64,000 nucleotides of DNA from assembly GCF_963678845.1 (NCBI RefSeq), contig NZ_OY787468.1:248001-312000 (forward strand). The letters run 5' to 3'. This DNA is from an uncultured Bacteroides sp. (lineage in GTDB: Bacteria; Bacteroidota; Bacteroidia; Bacteroidales; Bacteroidaceae). The translations under genes were made by a program, and so were the position numbers. This document shows, piece by piece, positions 36,003-43,006 of this stretch. How positions within the stretch are numbered: position 1 is the stretch's first letter; each line of letters starts with the position of its first letter. The notes beneath the pieces are model-generated. The model saw nothing but the letters and a program-made list of their open reading frames with translations. It searched no databases and was not told where the DNA came from.

Positions 36003-37064
36003 TTAAATATATTCTGCACAAGTCTGTTCGCCATTTAATGCTCTTAAAGCGTTAAAAGCCAATGCTTCCATCTCATCCTCTCCAGGAAAGATGTTTATGG
36101 GCGCAAGAAAGCTTATATATTCATTTAGCTTATTCACGCAATAGTTACTGTAGGCAATTCCACCGGTCAGCACAATTGAATCGACCTTTCCATGTAAAGT
36201 AGCACACATGCCACCAATTTCTTTTGCAATATTATAAATCATAGCTTCAAGAATCAATTCAGCCTTTTTATCTCCTTCTTCAATTCTTTTGATCACAATC
36301 TGCACATCGGTTGTTCCCAGATAAGCTACTAATCCACCTTTTCCCCTGATCATTTTAATAATTTCATCCTCGGTATACTTACCGCTAAAACAAAGTTCAA
36401 CCAATTGTCTTGCCGGAAGGGTACCGGCACGCTCGGGAGAAAAAGATCCGCTGCCATCAAGCGCATTATTTACATCTATAACCCTACCTAGTTTATGAGC
36501 AGCCACCGAAATTCCTCCTCCTAAATGAGCAACCACTAAATTCAGTTCTTCATATTTTTTATTAACGCTTTTTGCATACTTACGGGCAATAGCTTTATGA
36601 TTAAGCGCATGAAAAACAGACAAGCGAGGAATCAGAGGAGAACCGGATATTCTTGCCACATCTTCCAATTCATCTACCACAACAGGATCGGCAATATAAG
36701 CTTTACATCCTGGAATGAGTAAAGAGATATCCTGAGCAAGAAGTCCGCCAAGATTACAGGCATGTTGCATGAGGGCATTCCGAAGATCATTCTTCATCAG
36801 CTCATTCACTTCATACACTCCGCTGGAGATTGGTTTAAGCAATCCACCACGACCTACGATAGCTGCAAATCCGGCAAAGAGATTTTCTCTCTTAAGCTCA
36901 TCAATAATCAGATCTCTCCGATAATCATACTGCGAAAGAATTGTAGGAAAAGAAGAAAGATCTTCAGGAGAGTGGCAGAATGTTTTCACGAACAAACGAT
37001 TTTCATTCTCATACACGGCTATCTTTGTTGAAGTAGAGCCCGGATTTATAGCAAGGATTTTCAT
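36003..37064 (-). CDS. buk: Butyrate kinase
   Basis: This 353-residue acetokinase-family (ASKHA fold) enzyme makes the acid plus ATP from acyl-phosphate. The phosphate-1 motif is at the start (LAINPGSTSTKIAVYENE), and LVVAHLGGGISVAAH and VLTGGIAYS are the other nucleotide motifs. RAGTLPARQLVEL fits butyrate kinases. The 4-base overlap with ptb shows coupled translation. Branched-chain acyl-CoA from amino-acid breakdown is an alternative substrate. Confidence 0.95.
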   Translation of the reverse strand: MKILAINPGSTSTKIAVYENENRLFVKTFCHSPEDLSSFPTILSQYDYRRDLIIDELKRENLFAGFAAIVGRGGLLKPISSGVYEVNELMKNDLRNALMQHACNLGGLLAQDISLLIPGCKAYIADPVVVDELEDVARISGSPLIPRLSVFHALNHKAIARKYAKSVNKKYEELNLVVAHLGGGISVAAHKLGRVIDVNNALDGSGSFSPERAGTLPARQLVELCFSGKYTEDEIIKMIRGKGGLVAYLGTTDVQIVIKRIEEGDKKAELILEAMIYNIAKEIGGMCATLHGKVDSIVLTGGIAYSNYCVNKLNEYISFLAPINIFPGEDEMEALAFNALRALNGEQTCAEYI

Positions 37065-37981
37065 ACATCGTTATTGTTACAGGTTAAACATGCCATTGCA
37101 ATACTGTAATATTTTGAAAGCCCGCAGTCACTTCTGGAAGGAAGTACAACAGGACAGACTGGTCCTTGCAGCAATCCGGCCATATTCGCTCTTGAAAAAA
37201 GAGAAACGCCTTTATAGAAAGCATTTGCCGACTCAATATTGGGAAATATCAACACGTCGGCCTGACCGTTAATTGGAGAAACAATGCCTTTTATATCACC
37301 ACTTGCCTGTTCGCAGGAAGTTCTTACATCAAGAGGGCCGTCAATAATTGCATTACCAAACTCTCCCGCATCAGCTAGTTCCACAATGTTCACATAATCA
37401 AGTGAGTGAGGAAATTTGGCACTCACCTTCTCGGTACAGTGAATCAAAGAGATTCTGGGTTGTTCAATGCCAAAGCTGTGACATGTATCAATAGCATACC
37501 AGATCATTTCTATGCGTTGTTGCAGGGTGGGGCGGGGAATCACTGCTGCATCTGAGAAAAACAACAGCTTATCATACGTAGGAATCTGCATTACCGATAA
37601 ATGAGTCAGCACTTTTCCAGGAGGCAACAGCCCTTTCTCCTTATCCAAAATTGCATGCAAAAGATTATCTGTATTGATTATTCCTTTCATCAGAATATCA
37701 GCACCGCCTGCGCGTACAATCCGAACTGCTTCACGCGCTGCCTCATCAGAGTCTTCAATGTGAATAGTCTTCACGAATTCTGGATATTTCTTCAAAGTCT
37801 GGTATTTCTCAAGGATAGAAGAATCTCCAATCATAAGAAATTCTGCAATCCCTTCCTCTAATGCTCTTGCTATTGCATATTCTGTATTTGGATCATTAGC
37901 GCAAACCACGGCAATTCGCCTGCGCCTTTTCAACGTCATCAAGTGAGCAGTTAACTGATCAAAACTTTTTATTGGTTCCAT
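37061..37981 (-). CDS. ptb: Phosphate butyryltransferase
   Basis: This 306-residue enzyme of the phosphate acetyl/butyryl transferase fold swaps CoA for phosphate on an acyl-CoA. RRRRIAVVCANDPNTEYAI is the N-terminal core, ILMKGIINTDNLLHAIL and SDAAVIPRPTLQQRIEMI are family motifs, and the C-terminal part has PNIESANAFYKG. With buk it forms the classic ATP-yielding end of butyrate or isobutyrate production. No other butyrate genes are in the window. Confidence 0.94.
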   Translation of the reverse strand: MEPIKSFDQLTAHLMTLKRRRRIAVVCANDPNTEYAIARALEEGIAEFLMIGDSSILEKYQTLKKYPEFVKTIHIEDSDEAAREAVRIVRAGGADILMKGIINTDNLLHAILDKEKGLLPPGKVLTHLSVMQIPTYDKLLFFSDAAVIPRPTLQQRIEMIWYAIDTCHSFGIEQPRISLIHCTEKVSAKFPHSLDYVNIVELADAGEFGNAIIDGPLDVRTSCEQASGDIKGIVSPINGQADVLIFPNIESANAFYKGVSLFSRANMAGLLQGPVCPVVLPSRSDCGLSKYYSIAMACLTCNNNDV

Positions 37982-38334
37982 ACTCTGTGATTTTTAGCAA
38001 ATATGCAAAAAAAGAATGACTCAACCGCCTTAAAACCTGAGTAATTATCAAAAAGAAAGCAACAATTAATCATTTAGCTAATTCAAAGCGTCTATACTAT
38101 CAATTTAACGTATCTAGTAGGCTAATATCTTTCAAAAGTATACATTTTAAAAGAAGCCTAAACTTGTTTGAATTTAACTGTAGGTTATATTGAAGTAAGC
38201 TCTACGGCTATTTTAAATAAGCCCTACTTTAATTAATAAAACAATAAGGATTGACAACCTTAACCTTCACTGTTTATTGGCTTAGTATAACCTAAATTCA
38301 AATTTTAATGTAAATTTGCAAAAAAAGTAAATAT
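37982..38334. other. Intergenic region between ptb and the S66 peptidase gene
   Basis: These 353 bases contain a long-range stem with a 6-base bulge: 38167-38175 pairs with 38294-38302, and 38182-38189 with 38286-38293. A GGCT/AGCC hairpin lies inside it, and a putative -7 element at 38311-38318. No gene is supported. Confidence 0.65.
38311..38318 (+). promoter_or_regulatory. Putative -7 element of the S66 peptidase gene
   Basis: TAAATTTG fits TAnnTTTG, 16 bases before the start codon and 8 bases after the long-range stem. Confidence 0.45.
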
Positions 38335-39243
38335 ATGAGAGAGTATCAGTTTCCTCCTTCTCTCCAGGTTGGAGATAAGGTAACAATAATATCCCCTGCT
38401 GGAAAAATCGATAAAGGTTTTCTGAAGGGAGCAAAAAAAGTACTGGAATCATGGGGATTAGAAGTTGCTATCTCAAAATATGCAGCCGGAGAATCAGGAA
38501 GGTTTTCGGGTTCTGTAAAGCAACGAGCTACTGATCTTCAGTTGGCAATGGACGATAAACAAACAAAGGTAATTCTTTGCAGTAGGGGCGGTTACGGAGC
38601 AATTCACCTCGTTGATCAGATCAATTTCGATAAGTTCAGAGAGAATCCTAAATGGCTATTGGGTTACAGTGACGTAACCCTGCTTCACGAACTGTTCCAA
38701 TACAATGGTTTCGCATCTATTCATTCTCTCATGGCAAGACATCTATCAGTTGAACCAAAAGATGATCCATGTGCTTTAAAGCTCAGGAATATACTGTTCG
38801 GAGAGTTGCCTTCTTATCAGTCTACAAAACACAAGCTGAATATAAATGGAACAGCCAAAGGCATTCTTCGGGGCGGAAATCTTTCTGTGCTCAACGGATT
38901 AAGGGGAACGCCCTACGATTTTCCAGCAGAAGGAACCATCCTATTTATTGAAGACATAGGAGAACGCCCGTATCACATTGACAGGATGATGAATAATCTT
39001 AAACTGGGAGGAGTTCTGGAAAAAATTTCAGGATTAATAGTGGGTCAGTTTACCGAATACGAAGAAGATTTATCTATAGGCAAGGAGGTGTACGAAATGA
39101 TTGCCGACATGGTGGAACCTTACGGCTATCCCGTTTGCTTTGATTTCCCTGTAGGTCATGTGGTCAACAATGTTCCGCTGATTTGTGGCAGCGAAACAGA
39201 ACTAACTGTAGATAATAAAGGTGTGAAATTAGTTTGCAAATAG
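38335..39243 (+). CDS. S66 family LD-carboxypeptidase (LdcA-like)
   Basis: This 302-residue enzyme removes the terminal D-Ala from muropeptide tetrapeptides in cell-wall recycling. The catalytic Ser is S112 in LLGYSDVTLLHE. RGGNLSVLNGLRGTPYDF and FIEDIGERPYHIDRMM are conserved, the latter with the catalytic Glu region, and the His is in FPVGHVVNN. There is no signal peptide, so it is cytoplasmic like LdcA. It probably forms a single-gene unit. Confidence 0.94.
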   Translation: MREYQFPPSLQVGDKVTIISPAGKIDKGFLKGAKKVLESWGLEVAISKYAAGESGRFSGSVKQRATDLQLAMDDKQTKVILCSRGGYGAIHLVDQINFDKFRENPKWLLGYSDVTLLHELFQYNGFASIHSLMARHLSVEPKDDPCALKLRNILFGELPSYQSTKHKLNINGTAKGILRGGNLSVLNGLRGTPYDFPAEGTILFIEDIGERPYHIDRMMNNLKLGGVLEKISGLIVGQFTEYEEDLSIGKEVYEMIADMVEPYGYPVCFDFPVGHVVNNVPLICGSETELTVDNKGVKLVCK

Positions 39244-39306
39244 TTACTCATCCGTATAATTTTGTGAAATCTCAGTAGAAAAAGAAATTATCTCCAGAAA
39301 GATTTG

Positions 39307-39314
39307 TACTTTTG
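39307..39314 (+). promoter_or_regulatory. Putative -7 element of the M28 lipoprotein gene
   Basis: TACTTTTG fits TAnnTTTG, 28 bases before the start codon. Confidence 0.4.
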
Positions 39315-39342
39315 GTCCGAGAAAACAAAGTAACATTGAAGA

Positions 39343-40341
39343 ATGAAAAAGAATTATTTCATACTTGTTTCAGCTGCTATGCTGATTGCCTGTGCTTCAT
39401 GCGGAATTAATAGTAATAAATCGGCCACTCAACAAACAGAAGAAACGGCGATTGTTAAGGCTCCCGACTTTGACGCAGATAGTGCTTATGACTATGTAAA
39501 AGCACAAGTTGACTTTGGTCCACGCGTGCCCAATACCAAGCAGCACGTAGCCTGCGGAGAATATCTAGCTAGGAAGCTGGCTTCATTTGGTGCAAAGGTT
39601 ACCGATCAATATGCAGATTTGATGGCTTATGACGGCACTATACTGAAAGCTCGCAACATAATAGGTTCTTTCAATCCTGAAACAAAGAAACGAGTGCTTC
39701 TATTTGCCCACTGGGATACACGTCCATGGGCAGATAATGATAAAGATGAATCAAAGCATCATACTCCGATTCTGGGAGCTAATGACGGCGCAAGTGGCGT
39801 TGGCGTATTACTCGAGATGGCACGTTTAATGGGGCAAAAGAATCCATCAATAGGTGTAGACATTATCTTCTTTGATGCAGAAGATTACGGTACTCCTCAA
39901 TTCTATAAAGGTAAGGATAAAGAAGATAGCTGGTGTTTAGGAACACAATACTGGGCCCATAATCCTCATGTGGAAGGGTATAATGCCCGCTTTGGCATTC
40001 TTTTTGATATGGTTGGAGGCAAAGGTGCAACCTTCTATCGTCAGCCAGCAGATGAATCTGCTAATTCTGTAGTAAAGAAGGTCTGGGATAAGGCCAACAC
40101 ATTGGGTTACGGCAGCTATTTTATCAATGAAGACGGAGGAGGCATAACAGACGATCATATATTTGTGAACCGTATTGCCAAAATACCAAGCATCGATATC
40201 ATTCCTACCGACCGTAGCAGCGAACAAGGAGGCTTTGGCTACTTCTGGCACACAATGGACGATAATATGAATGTTATAGACAGATCAACGCTCAAAGCGG
40301 TAGGACAAACTGCTTTAGATGTGGTATATAATGAGAAATAA
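39343..40341 (+). CDS. M28 family zinc lipoprotein, glutaminyl-cyclase-like
   Basis: This 332-residue protein has a lipoprotein signal (MKKNYFILVSAAMLIAC, likely Cys17). The M28 fold shows LFAHWDTRPWA with His and Asp, LGANDGASGVGVLLEMAR with the zinc Asp, FFDAEDYG with the Glu, and a late His in YFWHTMDDNM. The pattern is closer to type II glutaminyl cyclases known from Bacteroidota (Porphyromonas and relatives) than to aminopeptidases; these form pyroglutamate on exported proteins with N-terminal Gln. The function is inferred from similarity. sufE follows after 20 bases. Confidence 0.85.
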   Translation: MKKNYFILVSAAMLIACASCGINSNKSATQQTEETAIVKAPDFDADSAYDYVKAQVDFGPRVPNTKQHVACGEYLARKLASFGAKVTDQYADLMAYDGTILKARNIIGSFNPETKKRVLLFAHWDTRPWADNDKDESKHHTPILGANDGASGVGVLLEMARLMGQKNPSIGVDIIFFDAEDYGTPQFYKGKDKEDSWCLGTQYWAHNPHVEGYNARFGILFDMVGGKGATFYRQPADESANSVVKKVWDKANTLGYGSYFINEDGGGITDDHIFVNRIAKIPSIDIIPTDRSSEQGGFGYFWHTMDDNMNVIDRSTLKAVGQTALDVVYNEK

Positions 40342-40361
40342 ATTAGGAAAGACTAACAGAT

Positions 40362-40787
40362 ATGACAATAAATGAATTGCAAGAACAGGTAATCGAAGAA
40401 TTCAGCGATTTCGATGACTGGATGGACAGGTATCAATTACTGATAGATTTAGGAAATGAACAGGAACCTCTTGAAGAACAATATAAAACAGAGCAGAATC
40501 TTATTGAGGGTTGCCAAAGTAGGGTATGGCTCCAGGCCGATAAAATTGATGGAAAACTTGTATTCAGGGCAGAAAGCGATGCACTCATCGTTAAAGGAAT
40601 CATTGCCCTGCTTATAAAAGTAGTGTCCGGACATACACCTGACGAGATTTTAGAAAACGAGCTTTATTTTATAGATAAAATAGGATTGAAGGAACATCTT
40701 TCTCCTACAAGGAGTAACGGTTTGTTGTCAATGGTAAAACAAATGAGAATGTACGCACTGGCATTTAAAGCAAAAGGAGGAAATTAA
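40362..40787 (+). CDS. sufE: SufE family protein (sulfur acceptor)
   Basis: This 141-residue SufE accepts persulfide sulfur from the cysteine desulfurase SufS for Fe-S cluster building. The active Cys is C51 in EGCQSRVW, the same position as in the E. coli protein. LLIDLGNEQEPL and DALIVKGIIALLIKVVSGHTP are family motifs. No other suf gene is in the window. The last four bases overlap the convergent HMA-like gene, and a terminator hairpin lies inside the overlapping 3' ends. Confidence 0.95.
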   Translation: MTINELQEQVIEEFSDFDDWMDRYQLLIDLGNEQEPLEEQYKTEQNLIEGCQSRVWLQADKIDGKLVFRAESDALIVKGIIALLIKVVSGHTPDEILENELYFIDKIGLKEHLSPTRSNGLLSMVKQMRMYALAFKAKGGN

Positions 40788-40805
40788 AAATTCCTCCTTT
40801 GTTCT
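40773..40805. terminator. Bidirectional terminator inside the overlapping 3' ends of sufE and the HMA-like gene
   Basis: A perfect 10-bp stem (40773-40782 with 40791-40800) has an 8-base loop. T-rich sequence follows on the plus strand, and TTTTG on the minus strand. The stem encodes the last codons of both genes. Confidence 0.75.
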
Positions 40806-41209
40806 TTTATCAATATAATCAGGAATAAAAGAAACAGAAAACCTGTAGCAGCCACTACAATAAGCCCCCACTCAAAATTCCAGGTAAAGAAAGAAGCTCC
40901 AAAGAGTAATGTAGCAAGTACAAAAGAGATTACATCTCTCTTAACCCTACTTTTTTGCTTTAAGCGTTCATGAATTTTTTCCTCATCTATGAGCAAATCG
41001 CACCCTACAGAGCGAATAAGCATCCGCATAGTCTCTGGCGTAATTGCACTAGAGTCATATTCCACTTTCATCAACATATTTGAGTTATTTACAGTAACGC
41101 TTAAGACTCCTATCTGGGATCTGATAATGCGCTTAAGCCAATCGACTTTGTCTTTGTGCTTTATATTTTCTATTAGAAATACACTTCTTGCTATTGCATC
41201 CATATTCAA
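40784..41209 (-). CDS. HMA-like domain protein with two C-terminal membrane segments
   Basis: The protein has 141 residues. Residues 1-75 resemble a heavy-metal-associated ferredoxin-like domain (IRSQIGVLSVTVNNSNMLMKVEYDSSAITPETMRMLIRSVG) but without the metal-binding CxxC. Two hydrophobic segments follow (about 92-108 and 112-133), ending in KEQRRNF. This is the layout of the front end of a copper P-type ATPase, but no ATPase follows. It could be a standalone regulator or adaptor, or a truncated remnant. The ORF is intact, which favours a real small protein. Function unknown. Confidence 0.65.
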   Translation of the reverse strand: MNMDAIARSVFLIENIKHKDKVDWLKRIIRSQIGVLSVTVNNSNMLMKVEYDSSAITPETMRMLIRSVGCDLLIDEEKIHERLKQKSRVKRDVISFVLATLLFGASFFTWNFEWGLIVVAATGFLFLLFLIILIKEQRRNF

Positions 41210-41442
41210 TGATAATTACAATACAATTAATATATCAGAGCCTCTAAATTAGGTAATTATTAATAGATATACTATTTTTCGAGATAAATAATAAAAAATA
41301 AATTACTATTTAACAAAACCGTATTTTAATCAGCTAACTCTTTGAAAACAAACTATTAATAATGTTGTTCATTTTCTAAGGTTTCTAAATGGCTGTTACT
41401 TATTAACAAGAAAAAGATAACTAAACAGAATAGAATAAGTAG

Positions 41443-42381
41443 CTAATCCCCTATTTTATAGTTATTTAATATTCTTTCAGCCTCTACCTGATCCTTATAA
41501 AGCTGAGTCTTTAATTCCTCAATTCCATTGAACTTAACCTCAGAGCGAATGTGCTTAACAAAATACACACGGATAGTTCTGCCATAAATATAATGAGAGA
41601 AATTCAAGATATTTACTTCTATAGTCCGGTTTGTTCCATTATTTACTGTCGGGCGGTGACCAATATTAATCATTCCAATATAATCTGTATCATCAACAGA
41701 TACACGGACAGCATAGACTCCATTAGGAGGGATTATTTTATCCGGATCTACGCTTAAATTTGCTGTAGGAAAACCAATGGTACGACCAATCTTATGCCCG
41801 GTCACAACAACACCATCTAAGTAGTAGTTATAGCCCAGATAATAATTCACTTTATCAAAGTTGCCTGATAAAAGAGCTGTACGGATAACAGAAGAACTAA
41901 TCTTATAACCTTCTATTGTAAGCGCTTTCGCATGAATTACCTCCATACCAATCTGTTTCCCATACTGAAAATAGTCATTGAATCCCTCACTGCGATTATG
42001 ACCAAAACGATGGTCGTAACCTATAATCAATGAATCTATATGAAATTGTTCCTTTAATACCTGAGACATAAAATCATGAGCAGTCAAGGCTGATAACTCG
42101 GCAGTAAAATTGAGAAGAAAACAATAGTCCACTCCCGTTTGGCTCAATAATTCTTCCTTTTCTTTGAGCGTAGTCAGTAATTCTAAATTATAATTTTGAT
42201 CTATAACCTTGCGAGGATGCACCGGAAAAGTTATTAACGCAGCACGAAGACCTTTACTTGCAGCTACAGCTTTAACTTGTTCTATGAGATAACGATGTCC
42301 CATATGTACCCCATCAAAAAATCCTATTGTTGCTACACATGGTTCAATTGCATAATCTTTTGGATTGCAAATGATCTTCAT
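41443..42381 (-). CDS. ribF: Bifunctional riboflavin kinase/FAD synthetase
   Basis: This 312-residue enzyme makes FMN from riboflavin and then FAD. The FAD synthetase half has GFFDGVHMGHRYLIEQ (nucleotidyltransferase HxGH), and the kinase half begins near residue 185, with GHKIGRTIGFPTANL. The start at 42381 (MKIICNPKDY) is chosen because the longer ATG at 42483 lies inside the HAD gene upstream and adds 34 unrelated residues. It follows the HAD gene after 7 bases. Confidence 0.95.
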   Translation of the reverse strand: MKIICNPKDYAIEPCVATIGFFDGVHMGHRYLIEQVKAVAASKGLRAALITFPVHPRKVIDQNYNLELLTTLKEKEELLSQTGVDYCFLLNFTAELSALTAHDFMSQVLKEQFHIDSLIIGYDHRFGHNRSEGFNDYFQYGKQIGMEVIHAKALTIEGYKISSSVIRTALLSGNFDKVNYYLGYNYYLDGVVVTGHKIGRTIGFPTANLSVDPDKIIPPNGVYAVRVSVDDTDYIGMINIGHRPTVNNGTNRTIEVNILNFSHYIYGRTIRVYFVKHIRSEVKFNGIEELKTQLYKDQVEAERILNNYKIGD

Positions 42382-42388
42382 CTTTTCA

Positions 42389-43003
42389 TTATTTAAAGAT
42401 ATGCCCCCAGTCTTCCTGATCTTTGGGGGTATAAGTATGAATACCAAGTGACTCAGCCACCTTGCAATTTGCTGGAGAGTCATCTATAAAAAAAGTTTCT
42501 TCTGGTCTAATTCCAGTCTCTGCCAAAACCGTCTCAAAGATCTCTTTAGAGGGCTTAAGCTGATGTAACTGATAAGAAAGGAAAATCTTCTCAAAAAAGT
42601 CCTCCACGCGAAGACTTTTATAAGAGAAATAACGTTCACAAGACATCTCCCAATGTATTTGGTTCGTATTGCTTAACAAGTAAACATTATAGCTTTCACG
42701 AAGCTTCAATAAAAGGTCTAGTTTATAAGGTGGAACACTTATCAGAAAACTATTCCACGCATCGTCAATCTGCCTGTCGGTAATATCTTTCCCGATAGTC
42801 ATTCTCAGTTCCTCGTGAAATTCATCTGTTGTAATATCTCCATTCTCCAACTTCATTAGAAGCCCCCGTTGATAATACGGATTCAGCATTTCTTCAATGC
42901 AATCAACGCCAATAGACTTAAAAGAATCAATACAGCGAGAACGATCCAAATCAACAAGTACTCCTCCAAAATCTATAATAAGGTTCTTTATCAGATTATT
43001 CAT
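42389..43003 (-). CDS. HAD-family phosphatase (YihX-like)
   Basis: This 204-residue protein has the HAD motif I at IIDFGGVLVDLD, where the second Asp is replaced by Gly (DFGG); the YihX-like subgroup commonly has this form. Motif II Ser lies in LLSNTNQIHWEM, and motif IV in FFIDDSPANCKVAESLG. Family members dephosphorylate sugar phosphates. It sits 7 bases before ribF and 3 after the Ca2+-ATPase gene, so it could be the FMN or phospho-riboflavin precursor phosphatase, but that is speculation. Confidence 0.88.
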   Translation of the reverse strand: MNNLIKNLIIDFGGVLVDLDRSRCIDSFKSIGVDCIEEMLNPYYQRGLLMKLENGDITTDEFHEELRMTIGKDITDRQIDDAWNSFLISVPPYKLDLLLKLRESYNVYLLSNTNQIHWEMSCERYFSYKSLRVEDFFEKIFLSYQLHQLKPSKEIFETVLAETGIRPEETFFIDDSPANCKVAESLGIHTYTPKDQEDWGHIFK

Positions 43004-43006
43004 TTT

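Noticed and set aside
42382..42483. N-terminal extension of RibF from 42483
   Set aside because: It lies inside the HAD phosphatase gene and has no similarity to RibF; 42381 fits the family start.
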